Source: Papilionanthe hookeriana x Papilionanthe teres
Lineage: Eukaryota; Streptophyta; Magnoliopsida; Asparagales; Orchidaceae
Assembly (NCBI GenBank): GCA_022702705.1
Contig: CM040425.1
Span: 5,844,001 to 5,908,000 of the forward strand
DNA length: 64,000 nt
Direction of reading: 5' to 3'
This document shows, in pieces, positions 10,552 through 23,004 of the stretch (position 1 is its first letter; each line of letters begins with the position of its first letter). Both the position numbers and the translations under genes were made by a program. The notes beneath the pieces are model-generated. The model was not told the DNA's origin. It saw only the letters and a program-made list of their open reading frames with translations, and did not search any database.

Positions 10552-11020
10552 TGATACACAAAAAAAAAATTTCAATTTTATATACACATTTTATGCTTAA
10601 ATTTTGTGATATTGCACTTTAATGAAAGATATTTTTATGTTTTGTTGTAGGTATATTAAGTCTAGGCAGGTGGAGCAAAAATGAAGTAAAAAGGAAGAAA
10701 TTTGAAGTATAATGAAGCAATTTTTGAAATGTGCTATGGCGCTAGAACTGGCGCCAGTTTCCAGAGAATAGAATCTGCACTGACACCAATGGCACCAGAG
10801 ATGACACCAACAACGCTAGAATCTAGAGAGCACATGTAGAATCTAGATTTATGGAGCCAGATTTCGGTGCCAACAGCGCTAGAATTAGTTATTCTCCTAA
10901 ATTCATTAAATTTGGATGAATTTTGAAGGGGTGCTTGGGGAAACTCTTGGTAAATTTGTCCCTAAATTATAAAAGAGTGCTTTTATGTCAAAAAAAGAGC
11001 CCTTTTTCAATCTTGTGTTA
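10552..11020 (+). repeat. E1 3' LTR, truncated
   Basis: Begins TGATACACA right after the polypurine tract, like the E2 LTR (TGATACACC). It holds the GC-rich word cluster at 10,736-10,890, including the perfect palindrome CTGGCGCCAG (10,748-10,757), and a TATA box TATAAAA at 10,968-10,974. After about 11,020 the sequence passes into repeat DNA; the LTR end block seen at 188-395 is not found. Confidence 0.75.
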
Positions 11021-11279
11021 ACCTCACTTTTGTGAGGATCATTTCTAAATCATCTTGAAACACAAAGTCTATGAATATTGACTTCCTAAATCTCACTAAT
11101 GGTCACTAAACCCTAATGTCTAGGTTAAAATCTTAATGAAGCCTATTAAACCCATATCTTATTGACATCCTAAAATATTCAAATCAGCAATGACAAACCC
11201 ATATCTAATCAACTATTGACCAAGCTGGTCAAACTTTGACCCAAATGGTCAAACCAGGTCAAAATGGTGAGTTCTTGAC

Positions 11280-11770
11280 TTAATGACCACCTCATTGACC
11301 AAAATGGTCAACCTTCAACCCAAATGGTCAAATTAGATAAAAATGGTCAATCTATGACCCAATGAACTTCCCATTGACCAAGCTGACCCAAATGGTCAAA
11401 TTAGGTCAAAATGGTCAATCCATGGCCCAATGACCTTCCCATTGACCAAACTGGTCAACCCTTAACCCAAATGGTCAAACCAGGTCAGAATGGTCAGTCC
11501 TTCACCCAATGACCACCCATTGACCAAACATGTTAACCTTTGTCCCAAATGGTCAAATCAGGTCAAAATGGTCAATCCTTGACCCATTGACCAACACATT
11601 GACTAAATTGGTCAACACTTGACCCAAATGGTCAAATTAGGTCAAAATGGTCAACCATAACCCAATGGCCACCACATTGACCAAACTGGTCAACCTTTGA
11701 CCAAAATGGTCAAATTAGGTCAAAATGGTCAATCCATGACCCAATGACCACCACATTGACCCAATGCCAA
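11280..11770. repeat. ~78-bp tandem array rich in TTGACC/GGTCAA
   Basis: Anchoring on ATTGACC near 11,294, 11,371, 11,441, 11,519, 11,598, 11,676 and 11,756 gives units of 70-80 bp. Most units contain TTGACC-N5-GGTCAA, a 6-bp inverted repeat, and several more GGTCAA copies. Looser copies extend from about 11,180 to 12,010. Confidence 0.8.
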
Positions 11771-12009
11771 CCTAGACACCAAATTGATCAAATTTGATTT
11801 ATTTGATCAATTTAAGACATTAAAATGATCAAACTTGATCATTTGGTTAACCCTAGTCAAACCTAGGTCCCATTACTAAAATTAACGTGCTTATGATTAA
11901 ATTAACTATGACAAGGTTAACTAAATCACCTGGGTCAACCCTGGACCTGGACTGGTCAACCCTGGTCAACCCTGGTCAACTATGGTCAATTTTAGTCAAA
12001 TTAGGTCAA

Positions 12010-13740
12010 AATATTTAATTTTGAACCAAATTAATAAAATTAATCAAATGATTAACCTTAAAAATCATTTTGATCAATTTATGGGTTAATATTATAATTT
12101 TCTACATTTTTAATTAATTACATTATTAATTAAAAATGGGATTAAGATGAAATTACTCTAAAATAAAATTGAAATTATGACATCACCCATGATATCAAAA
12201 ATCCATAATTGATTTTTAAAAATTAAATTTAATTTCTGGAGGATTACCCATGGGTCACCCATGACCCATGAGACTCACCATGGTTTGGTTAACACATTAA
12301 CCAACCCATGAATCATCACCTTTTAACCGAAAGTAAAGGTTTTCATGATACCATCATGAAATGAGGATGATGTGTCAATATTCCCTTAACCTAAAGCATG
12401 AGTCACCTTATCCCAAGAAGTGAGTTGGCCAGCCAAACCAAATTCCATCTCACGCACCTAATGGACTATCCAATGGGAGAGGAACATGACATAAACCAAC
12501 CCTTTTACCATGGTTAACCAAATAAGGGCTCATCATGGAACCACTTTAATTAATTAAAATGGGGTGATTCTTTCATCCTATATTTAAAGGATGAGCTAAG
12601 TGAGTCACCATTCACCTCTCCTTTCATTCAATGGAAGAGAAAACTTAGTTAAACCATCATATACACCATGGTTAGCCTCATCATGACATTACATGGAAAA
12701 TGGGGAAAAGAATGGGTTATGTGGCATCCTCTTCAAACTTCATCAAGAGGTTGATAGGATTTATTTAGGGAAGGTAAATTCAACAAACCTTAACCAATTT
12801 TATCTGCCTAACAAATAAACCAATAGAGGGAAGCAAAGATTTGAACCAAGCTTTCACCATGGTTGAACCCAATATGGGTTAATCTTAGGAAATTTAAGCA
12901 TGCTCATCTTCTAACTGAAATTTGATCCAGAAGTCATCATTGAATGAGTTGTCAGCATCCCCCAAGTGAACCCAAGAAAGTTTGGGCTCATCCATGGCTC
13001 CCACATGTCTATAAATAGGATAGCCCGAGAGCATCCAAGAAAAAAAAAATTAAAAAGCCTACATCCTATATACCCTAAACCACCCAAGACTAAATTTTCT
13101 CTCCAAACCGTAAGTAACTGTTTCCCCATAGAATTAGGTCCTGAAATCCACTAGTTTACCCTAATTTCCCTACCCGAAATAGGACAATTTTCTAGTTTGA
13201 AATGAAGTTTCTTAAAACTTCAAATTAACTCCTTTAAAAGCTTCCTAGAGCCCTAAGAAGAGAAGCCCAATAAAAATTAGCACTTCCCATAGACTCTAAT
13301 CCACTGTTCCATCTTCACTCTCCAAACTGTGAGCCACTTTGATCAAACTCATACCCAGGCCCGATTTCACCTCAAATTGAGTTGGGGATAGGCTTTTTGA
13401 GGTCAAGACAAAGCTGTAGAACCAATTCAATTAAAGTTTCATCCACTAAGGCCAAGGTATGGCTCATTCAACCTAGATTAGGCTTCAGTTTAGTACTTTA
13501 TGAAGGAAACCAATTCACAACCTATCATCAACGTATGAATGGGTTCACCCTCCCTAGATGAAGCTATAGAAACAAAAATCAGTCGAATTCATCAAGACTC
13601 GAGTGAGATCTTGTTCCTAGATCATGGATGGTTCACAGAAAGAACTAAACAGAGGGAGATGAACGGAAGAAGTCCATTTTCGTGTTTTGGAAATGAACTA
13701 CTCTGATTTAATCTCAACAGATCCCGTGTTCGGAGCCCTG
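12010..13740. other. Gene-free stretch within region A
   Basis: AT-rich to mixed sequence. Two overlapping open stretches near 12,911-13,154 are on opposite strands and resemble no family. I see no gene. Confidence 0.5.
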
Positions 13741-14340
13741 TAGCTGATCAAGCGCATTTCAGAGAGTACGAGGACACGCGACGTTATTAGTCTTTTTCTA
13801 TTTAGTTAAGGATTTAATTAAATCAGAATAATATTAAAATAATAAAAAATTCATATCTTGATAAATATCACAAAAATATAATAAAAATACCCCTAAACTT
13901 AGGAAAATGAGAGGAATAATGTGGAAATGAAATCATGAATTAAGGAAATATATTTAATTTTTAATTAATTAATTACTCCCTGTAGTAATTTAATTATTAA
14001 AAATTATTTATAAATAAAAAAAATATGAAAATTTTAGGGATTAGTCTTTAAACCCTTAGGAACATCTTCCGATTTTTCCACGGCTAGGATAATTTCCTAG
14101 GACAACATTTCCTAATTTATATTAAACTTTGTAATTATTTTTGACAATAATTATAAAAATCAGAAATTAAAGAAATTAAATTTGAAATTGGTTAAGAAAT
14201 TTAGGGAGACAGACATAAACCTTAAAATGACAAATCATAGCCATTTGAAAATTTAAAATGACATTTTAGAATTAGGGTTAAAATTATTAAATATGAATTA
14301 ATATTTAAAAAAACCCTAAAAATCTTTTAAGACCTAAATT
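13741..14340. other. Gene-free stretch within region A, similar to 32,003-32,560
   Basis: A short GC-richer segment (13,730-13,790, with GACACGCGACG) leads into AT-rich DNA. The order of small blocks (ATACCC near 13,888, AGAGGAATAATGTG near 13,910, ACTCCCTG near 13,975, then a GATTTTTC block near 14,072) is repeated with changes at 32,185-32,390. Confidence 0.45.
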
Positions 14341-14789
14341 TTCACTAAACATAGCCCATTTAACATTAGGTCAAGTCAATTTTGAGTCTAACTTCAAATA
14401 GACTCAAACCAAGCACTACTTTAGTCTAAGACACTATTTAGACCTAATTAAACCAAGTTAGACCTTAATCATATTATGTTTCTTTAAAAACCCTAAATAG
14501 GTCTAAGAAACCAATTAGACCTAATTGAACCAAGTTAGACCTTAATCATATTAGGTTTAACTTAATAAAACCCTAATTAGGTCTAAGACACTATTTAGAC
14601 CTAATTAAACCAAGTTAGACTCTAATTAAATCAGACTTAATTAATTCAAGTTAACCATTGATCACATTAGGTTTAACGTAATAAATCATAATTAGGTCTA
14701 ATCTATCATTAGGCCTAATTAAACCCATTAAAATTAATCAAATTAAGTTTAACACAAACCAAATCCAATTAGGTCTAATCCAACATTAG

Positions 14790-15890
14790 ACTTAATCAAC
14801 CTCAATTAAACATTGCCTTAATTAGGTTTAATTAACTATAACCCAATTAGACTTAACCACTATTAAGTCTAATTAATCAAATAAACCTTACCCAAATTAG
14901 GTTTAATTAACCTTATCCTAATTAGAATTAATCACAATTAGTTTAATTAATCAATTAAACCTTACCCATATTAGGTTAATTAACCTTATCATAATTAGAA
15001 TTAATCACAATTAAGTCTAATTAATCAATTAAACCTTATCCAAATTAGGTTTAATTAACCTTAAACCAATTAGACTTAATTACAATTAAGTCTAATTAAT
15101 CAATTAAACTTTACCTAAATTAAGTTTAATTAACCATAATCCAATTAGACTTAACCACTATTAAGTCTAATTAATCAATTAAACCTTATCCAAAGTAGGT
15201 TTAATTAACCTTATCCTAATTAGACTTAATCATAATTAGGTTTAATTAATCAATTAAACCTTACCCAAATTAGGTTTAATTAACCTTAACCAAATTAGAC
15301 TTAATCACAATTAATTCTAATTAATCAATTAAATCTTACATAAAATTGGTTTAATTAACCATAATTCAACTAGACTTAACCACTATTAATTCTAATTAAT
15401 CAATTAAATCTTATCCAAATTAGGTTTAATTAACCTTAACCTATATAGACTTAATCTCAATTAGGTCTAATTAATCAATTAAACCTTACCCAAATTAGGT
15501 TTAATTAATTATAATCCAATTAGAGTTAATTACTACTAAGTCTAATTAATCAATTAAACATTATCCAAATTATGTTTAATTACCCTTAACCTAATTAGAC
15601 TTAACTACAAATAAGTCTAATTAATCATTTAAACCTTACCCAAATTAGGTTTAATTAACCTTATCCTAATTAGACTTAATAACAATTAATTCTAATTAAT
15701 CAATTAAATCTTAGCAAACTTAGGTTTAATTAACCATAGCCCAATTAGAGTTAACTACTATTGAGTCTAATTAATCAATTAAACCTTACCTAAGTTAGGT
15801 TTAATTAACTATAATCCAACTAAAATTAACCCCAATTAAGTCTAATTAATCAATTAAACCTTACCCAAATTAGGTTTAATTAAATAAAGT
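14790..15890. repeat. 75-bp tandem array, each unit with two inverted repeats
   Basis: Anchoring on TCTAATTAAT or TTTAATTAAT gives starts at 14,868, 14,942, 15,016, 15,091, 15,166, 15,241, 15,316, 15,391, 15,466, 15,541, 15,616, 15,691, 15,766 and 15,841, so about 14 units of 74-75 bp. Each unit holds AATTAGACTTAAT with its complement ATTAAGTCTAATT and AATTAAACCT with AGGTTTAATT. Related but less regular repeats flank it (14,340-14,790). Confidence 0.9.
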
Positions 15891-16290
15891 TCAACATACA
15901 TTGAACCTAACCTTAGCCTATACTTAGGTTCAACCCAACTTGAACCTGAGTCAAACTTAAACCTTTTAGGTTCAACGTATATTGAACCTAACCTTAACCT
16001 AATTTAGGTTCAACCCAACTTAAACCTATGTCAAATTCAAACCTATTAGGTTCAACATATATTAAACCTAACCTTAACCTATACTTAGGTTTAACTTAAC
16101 TTGAACCCAAGTCAAACTCAAAGCATTAGGTTCAACCAACACTGGACCTAATTCAAAATTAACTTAGGTTCAACCTACATGGAACCTAACTTAATCTAAA
16201 CTTAGGTTCAACCTACATGGAACCTAACTTAATCTAAACTTAAGTTCAATTTACATTAAACCTGACTTAAACCAAACCTTCAAGTTCAAC
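15891..16290. repeat. Short repeats of GGTTCAAC / TTGAACC
   Basis: Degenerate repeats built on GGTTCAAC and its complement-like TTGAACC. Near 16,163-16,250 a ~38-bp unit (GGTTCAACCTACATGGAACC) is present two to three times. A reverse-complement relative is visible at 37,100-38,000. Confidence 0.7.
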
Positions 16291-16299
16291 TAACATGTT

Positions 16300-18952
16300 G
16301 ACCTTACTTTTGGTTGAGGTTTAGTCTTTCTTTAGAATAGCCTAGGGTCTAGTCATAGTACTCTCCTGGTGACTTTCTTAGAAGACTTGTCCTGGAACCC
16401 TCCCACACAGAAATTTAAACTTTTTGTCACTTCACTGTGAGTTTTCATATGTTTAAGGCATAACCTCTAGCTTTTGAGAGGAAGAGACCAAGCATTAGGA
16501 AGCTCGAAGAGAAGTTCCCTATAAGATTGTCAAGCCTTAGAACTTACCCTGGGTGTTCTGGGGGAGGCTCACACACACACACTTGAACATCACACTCTCA
16601 CGTACTACCTCACAACCCTAAGCATACCAAACTTCTCCACACTTAATCCTCTTTTCCTTCAAAAACTCACGGTGGTTTTCCCAAAGATCTTAGTCTCAGG
16701 CTAGGGTTTGACTAGTACCAGCACATAGAGGATCCAAATGGGGAGTTCCCTTGGTCCATGGCTCAAATAGGTCATCAATCTCACTCAACTCCAAAATTTA
16801 CCAAAAATCTCAATTTTTGACCCCTTAGCCCTAAGCTCTATCAAATGACCAAACCCCCAAAATTCTCTTTTTGCCCAAAATCTCCAAAATCAACCCAAAT
16901 TGCCAAAAATCTCCAAAACTAACCCCAAAACATTCCTCACCACACAAAAAAACACCTCAAATCTACCAAAAGACCCAAAGCACCCAAAATATCCCAAAAA
17001 TACCCCAAGAATATCCCAATTTTCACAAATTACAAAAATTCCCAAAACTCTCCAAAAATTCCCAATTTTAGTTTGGAACCATCAAATTGACCCAATTTGA
17101 TCTATTTGACCCAATTTGACCTATTTGAACAAATTTTTCCAAATACCCTAAAAACACCCTAAATTCCAAAAATTCCAAATAAATTCCCACAATTCCCAAA
17201 CAAATTCTCAAATCCTCCTAAATATTTCCAAATTCATTTCTCTCAACTACCACATGACCCAATTTGATCAATTTAGCCCAATTCAACCAAAAACCCCAAC
17301 TTGACCCATTTAAGGCCCAAAATGCCCAAATTAAACCCAATTCTCCCAAATTGTCCCTAATCTTGCCCAATTTTAGTTCCAAACTTTTATTCAATATCAC
17401 TAGCCTCAATTTAAACCAAATCCAAGCCCAATTAGATCCACATTTGGACCCAATTCCAACCCAAACTCAAAACCCCAATTTTGACTAAGTGACCCAAATT
17501 CATCAAATTGACACAATGTCAATCAATTTCACCTCAATTTGAATTCTAAACTCTTCATCACATCTCCATAGACCATTTTGATTCTCTAATCATCCTTTAA
17601 CCCTACTCTACTCTAACTTAAATCTAAGCTAACCCAACTTGCCCCAAATTGACCAAAACCCCAAATTAAGCCAAATTGAACCCCCAAACCTATTCAAAAC
17701 CACCCCAATCCTCTTCTAACCACTTTTATGAAAATCATGTGCATCATTTTGAACAATCATTTGGGTCTAACCCAAGCTTGAACCCAACCTATCCCAACTT
17801 GAGCCCACTTGAACAAAAATTAAACCCATGAGACAAATTGACCAAACCTAGCCGAATTGATCAAACCAAGCCATCCACAGCCACCAAAGTGATTCTAAGA
17901 ACCACCCTAGGTCCACCAAAGCTAACCTAAATGATTTATGGACCAAAGGTCTCCTAATTTTGGAGATTTCACCCCATTTATGGCTAAACCAAGGAGGATC
18001 TTTTCCCAAACCCATCCTCCATCCAATTTAAGGCCTAGCTCACCTGATCACTGGCTCACTTGACCTCTAGCCACCCTCCCTTCTACTTACCAGCTAGCCT
18101 AGTCGCAGGAGGAGCCCAAACTGAGAGCCACCCCAAGCTAATTTTAAGCCAAACTCACCTGTCAAGTTGTCAAGCCCCAACTTCTCACTGGTGCTCTTCT
18201 GCCCTCCACCTAAGCAGTGGATTACACCCATCCATAACTCCTAAGCTCAGCCAAATTGCTCTCGCCATAAATTTAGCTCTCCACAGTCGATAAGGGGGAT
18301 GAAAAAAAATCTTAAAGAAAACTCTGCCAAAACCTCACCAGAGCTTCTCTAAATTTCCCTAAGCTCATTCCAGTCATTTTCCCTCTCTGATTCCCCCTAC
18401 CTGAGAGCAATTTCTCCTCTGAAATCTCAGCTGGAACCAGGATAAACTCCACCACAGCTCCATAGTGCACCAGATCTAAATTAATTGCACCCACACCTTC
18501 ACAGCACTGAAAGAAGAATATCCCTCATCAAAGCCCCACCACAAAGAGTCTCAGCACCAAACTTTGATCAACACCTGAAGTCGGTCTTAGTCAAATTCAG
18601 GCCTAGACATTTCACCACAGCACAAGGCTTCATCTGAAGGTTCGTTGGGACCAATCAAAGCTGCCACAACTCTCTGATTGAAGCTTCACTTCTCAGAGCA
18701 AGGTATTGAACTCACTCTTCATCTCGAGCTTGTTCTGATACTATACACGTATAGACCGTATTCATACAGTATAAACTGTATGGGTAGGTTCGTCTAGGCT
18801 AGATGAGTCCATAAAAATAAACCTCATGTGATTTGGTTGAGTCTAGCTTGAGATTCTAGAGTTTTAGTATGAACGGCTTACGGGATAGACCAGTTGGGGA
18901 TGAAGAAAGAGTGTCGTTCGATCGCGCGTATAACTGTTGGATGGCTGGGATT
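16300..18952. repeat. Region B, left part: non-coding repeat DNA
   Basis: The segment 16,300-16,560 (CTTTTGGTTGAGGT, then TTTAGAATAGCCTAGGGTCTAG) matches 51,000-51,240 in reverse complement. From 16,780 to 17,720 it is C/A-rich (CCCAAATTT, CCAAAATTC words), again like 49,700-50,760 reversed. The open stretches here (16,871-17,488, 18,060-18,293) are Pro/Asn/Ser-rich by composition and are not genes. The block is cut at 18,952 by E2 and appears to continue at 32,003. Confidence 0.6.
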
Positions 18953-20645
18953 TGATACACCTAAAATATATAGTATTTTTATGCACATTTTTATACCTAT
19001 TTTTGATGATATTGTACTTTAATGGAAGTTATTTTGTGTTTTGTTTGCAAGTATGATGAAAATAATTAATTATGATGAAAGGAGTGAAAAAGGACCAAAT
19101 ATGGAGCAAAATTATTAAGTTTGAGAAATTTGGCCTCTGGCGCCTAAGGGCCAAAGTGCCGGCGCTTAAGCGCAGCAGTTAAAAATTGAATTTAAATAAA
19201 TTTTGGCGCCAATTTCAAGGAGTGTTTAAAGCAACATTTGGTGGTGACTTCCTTAACTTCCTTTGGGTGGCATATTTGAATGAAGGGATGCATCTTTTGG
19301 TGGATACATTGAATCTAGACAAGATTTGAAGAGACACCAAGGCACCTTTTGGAAAATTATAAAAATGAAGCCTCATAATTTGCAAGTGGGTGTTGAAAGG
19401 TGTATTATTTAGTGTGTATTATTAGAGTGGTTATTAGAGTGTGTTATGTTTTAGAGTTCTTCTTTTCTATAGTAGAGTAAAGAGTAAGAAAGGAAAAAGA
19501 GTTGGTGTGAAGCTTTCTTCTTACCAATTTTCTTTTATTATTATATCTAGTTTTTATTGAAGTTTAAAGTCTTTATTAGAGTTTCCAAAGTTGGGCGCCA
19601 ACCTCTGTAGAGTTTTATTGTGGAAAGAAAAATTCCAAAGGAACTTCCAGAGTCTAGTGGAGAGGATTTTTAGATAAGTATTTATCATTGTTTTTACATT
19701 TTGTTTTTAAGTAAGATTGTTGTGTTTTCATTATGGTTTATGCTTTCATATCAAGTTTAGATGATAAATTAATTAAATTATGGAAGTAATGTTGTGGAAA
19801 GTAAAAGTGTTTAATGCTGGAATAAATTGTGATGATTCAGTTCCTTGAACTTAATTTACTTCTTAATTTGGCCAATTAAGATGTTAAAATTTGTTGTGAG
19901 ATTATGTAAGATCCAATGCAGTATTGTCTCAAACAACAATTAGAAAGAATCACATGCAGTTATATGGGTGAGAATTGTAGTCCATATGATTGAATGCAAA
20001 TATATAGGGAAATATGGTTTATTGAGGAGTAAAATTAGAGGACTTTAGAGTGACAGGCTAAAGCCCCCTAATTTAGTTTGTTATTTTAAATTTTATTATG
20101 AGATGTTAGCCCCCAGGTGGAGGGAATAGAGGGAACTCTAGAGTGAGAGCTGGTATCTTCCCTACCTAACCCATTTACAAAATTTCATAATTTTAAATTA
20201 ACCAATTTTCTTTATAGAACCAAGTAAGGGTAAAGAATATAATTGCTTCTATTTGGCCAATACATTTAAATACTTCTACAACATAAAATTCCATAATTAT
20301 TACTGATTCATTAAATAAAGAAAAAAATATTTGATTCTTATAAATTTTATATCGTGTTTAGAGTATTGATAATTTCATTTCCTGCTTAAACTTGTTATTA
20401 AAAATATCAAAAATAACTTTTCAAAATTAAAACTTTAAAACATACTTACAAAAATAAATTAAAAAAGTAAAAAGTTGTTTGTTTTATTTCTTTAAATTTT
20501 TACACATTTCCCTGTGGGTTCGATATCTCGGGGCTTAATCAAAAAATCATATATTACTTGATAAACGGTACGTATACTTGCGTAGAATGTCATATTATAA
20601 ACCATAAATTTCATATCTAAATCGTAAGATAAATATCCGGGCATC
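18953..20645 (+). repeat. E2 5' LTR (complete)
   Basis: Starts TGATACACC and ends CA at 20,644-20,645; 1,693 bp. It holds the GC-rich module at 19,139-19,175 (GGCGCTTAAGCGCA at 19,161-19,174) and TATAAAA at 19,358-19,364, about 185 bp further. The 3' copy starts at 30,488. Relative to the 3' copy it lacks about 60 bp near 19,755 (present at 31,281-31,345). Confidence 0.9.
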
Positions 20646-20652
20646 AAGTTTT

Positions 20653-20670
20653 TGATGCCGTTGCCGGAGA
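20653..20670 (+). other. E2 primer-binding site (tRNA-Asp type)
   Basis: TGATGCCGTTGCCGGAGA lies seven bases after the LTR end. It differs at three positions from the tRNA-Asp complement TGGCGCCGTTGCCGGGGA. Confidence 0.85.
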
Positions 20671-20786
20671 AATTAATTAAAATTTCATTTAAAGAAAATT
20701 AAGAGAAATTAAAATTTTTTACTTTTCTTTACTTTTGTTAGTGTGTTTTGTTTTATTTTATTTAACGTTGTATGTGTAGTTCGTAG

Positions 20787-22560
20787 TCCGAGGTACTTGT
20801 GCCTTATGATTCTGAATTAGAAAGAACAATCAAAAAAATCAAAAAAATTAAAAATTCTGAAAAAGATAAAAATATTCAAGAAGTGGTAAATCATAAAAAT
20901 CAAAATGTTGACATCCATCAAGAACATAGACCTTTAAAAGAATATGCTAACCCTACAATGGATGAACTTCATGATATTATTCAACACCCTACTGTAGCTG
21001 CTAATTACTTTGAGCTTAAACCTGCTATTATCTAAATGGTGTCTAATAATCAGTTTGGGAGAGCAGCAACTGAAGATCCTAATTTACATCTTGCCAACTT
21101 TCTAGAGTTGTGTGGTACTTTTAAATATGATGGTTTTTCGAATGATACTATTAGACTTAAACTTTTTCCTTTCTCACTAAGGCATAAAGCTAAGATATGG
21201 TTAAATTCATTAGCATCTGGATCTATCAGAACTTGGGGTGATTTAGTACAAAAATTCCTTGCTAAATATTTTCCACCAACAAAGACTGTGAAGCTTAGAA
21301 ATGATATTACATTTTTTATTCTGTTTAAAGGTAAATCTATATATGAAGCAGGGGAACGATTTAAATATCTCCTCAGGAAATGTCCACATCATTCGATACT
21401 AGATTGGTTAATAATTCAAACTTTTTATAATGGATTAGTTGAATCTCTTAAATCTATTATTGATGCTGTTGCAGGAGGATCACTGATGTCTAAACAGTTT
21501 ACTGTTGCTTATGATTTGATAGAAGAAATGGTTACTAATAATTTTCAATGGCCTTTTGAAAGGTTAAATCCTAAAAAGGTAACCAATATTCATGAATATG
21601 ATGCTTTTGCGATGTTAGCAAATCAAGTTGCTGCAATTTCAAGGAAGATAGACCAATTTGGAATGAATTTTTCTCAGCCAATTGCCATGATTGAAGAAAA
21701 TTCATTAAGTCAAATGGTTGATTCTCATACTTCACCAGAAACTTTGAATGCTATAAGTAAGCCTAATAACCCTTATTCTAATTATTATAACCCAGGTTGG
21801 AAGAATCATCCAAGCTTTAATTGGAATACCAATAATCAGGGTGGTATTAATCAATAATGGGGAAACAACCAAGTAAACCCATTGGGGAACTGGAACAACC
21901 AAGGGAATAATAATTATAGACCAACCTATCCTCCAGGTTATAATAATGCTTCACAATTTAAGAAGAAGAAGTTGTCTATTGAAGCAGTGGTGTTACAAAC
22001 GGGAAATCAATTACAAAGTTAAGGAGCTACAATAAGAAATATTAAAAATCAATTGTGGCAGATTGCCAATACATTAAGTAATAGATCCCATGGTATGCTT
22101 CCAACTAATACTGAAGTAAATCCAAGAGATAAAAATAAAGAGCATGTAAAAGCAATTCAACTGAGAAGTGGAATAGAGTTGGAAGGTAGAGTTCAAAGAG
22201 AAATTGAAGTAGAGAAAGAAGAGATTGAAGAACCAAAAGAGGACGCTCAGAAAGGTTTGGAAAGACATATTTCTCCACTTAAGGAAGATTTGGAAAAACT
22301 GCCACCTCCATTTCCTCAAAGAATTCATCAGCAAAAGTTGGATAAGAAATTTTTGAAATTCTTAGAGATGTTTAAGAAACTAAAAATCAATATTCCATTT
22401 GCTAAAGCCTTAAATAAAATGCCACGCTATATAAAATTTATGAAGGATATTCTCAACCAAAAAAGAAAGTTTGAATATAATGAGACAGTTGTACTTAGTG
22501 AGGAGTGCAGTGCAATAATTCAGAAGAAGCTTCTTGAAAAGCTTAAAGATTCTGGTAGTT
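20787..22560 (+). pseudogene. E2 Gag, interrupted by stops
   Basis: Gag polyprotein, better preserved than in E1. An N-terminal segment (PYDSELERTIKKIKK to ELKPAII, ending 21,035) has no in-frame ATG upstream and is followed directly by TAAATG. The main segment 21,036-21,857 (273 codons) holds the capsid (FLELCGTFKYDG, AKIWLNSLASGSIRTWG, YHPQ-free) and YNPGWKNHPSFNW near 21,790. TAA replaces a likely CAA at 21,855 before WGNN, and another lies near 22,020 before GATIRNIKNQL. The basic C-terminal part with IQLRSGIELEG is open from about 22,040. Gag would package the RNA in the cytoplasm; this copy could only make fragments. Confidence 0.85.
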
Positions 22561-23004
22561 TCACAATTCCATGTGCAATCAGAGATAGATTTTATGGAAA
22601 AGCTTTATGTGATTTGGGTGCAAGCATTAACCTTATGCCTCTAACAGTATTTAAAAGACTGGGATTAGGAGAAATAACTCCAACTACTATAACTCTGCAA
22701 TTAGTAGATCGTTCGATCACATATCATAAAGGAGTTATAGAAGATGTTTTTGGTAAAAGTGGATCAATTTATCTTTTTTGTTGATTTCATTGTGCTGGAT
22801 ATGGACAAAGATAAAGAGATACCCATAATTTTAGGAAGACATTTCCTAGCCACAGGCAGAGCAATGATAGATGTGCAAAAAAGGGAATTAACAATGAGAG
22901 TTAATGATCAGACTGTTACATTCAACATTTCAAAATCTACAAAAAATATCTTGCAAGAGGTAAAGATGATGAATGTAATAGGATTGATGTTATCAAGTAT
23001 ATGA
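22561..23004 (+). pseudogene. E2 aspartic protease, frameshifted
   Basis: IPCAIRDRFYGKALCDLGAS places the active site near 22,600-22,625. The upstream frame runs to 22,784, but the family continues VLVKVDQFIFFVDFIVLD in the frame open from 22,744; one extra T in the run at about 22,746-22,750 explains the switch. IILGRHFLATGRAMIDVQKRELT follows. The single indel is the only damage I see in this domain. Confidence 0.85.

Larger units (their letters stand above)
1..11020 (+). mobile_element. Athila-type Ty3/gypsy LTR retrotransposon E1, degenerate
   Basis: An old LTR retrotransposon whose 5' LTR is cut by the window edge. The order is partial 5' LTR, tRNA-Asp-type PBS, gag, protease, RT, RNase H, integrase, two further ORFs of the plant transposon protein type, 3' UTR, polypurine tract and partial 3' LTR. 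The Athila assignment rests on the gag motif YNPGWKNHPNLSW, the protease motif CDLGAS, the integrase motif VDYVSKWIEAVALP and absence of a chromodomain. Every coding part holds stops and frameshifts. The 3' LTR loses its identity near 11,020, where unrelated repeat DNA begins; that boundary is approximate. Confidence 0.85.
11021..16300. repeat. Region A: non-coding repeat block of unknown class
   Basis: About 5.3 kb without coding potential. Its middle (about 13,380-14,200) resembles, in the same orientation, the sequence around 18,560-18,950 plus 32,003-32,500 (for example the AATAATGTG-A-AT block near 13,916 and 32,220). Region A and region B (16,300-18,952 continued at 32,003) may therefore be two diverged copies of one large unit in tandem. 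It could be LTR or UTR DNA of a large retrotransposon; no proof of LTR ends was found. Confidence 0.45.

Noticed and set aside
14790..15890. CRISPR-like array
   Set aside because: Units are contiguous 75-bp tandem copies without unique spacers, in plant DNA.
16871..17488. Pro/Asn/Lys-rich open frames
   Set aside because: Explained by CCCAAATTT-type low-complexity DNA; no conserved motif, two frames open at once.
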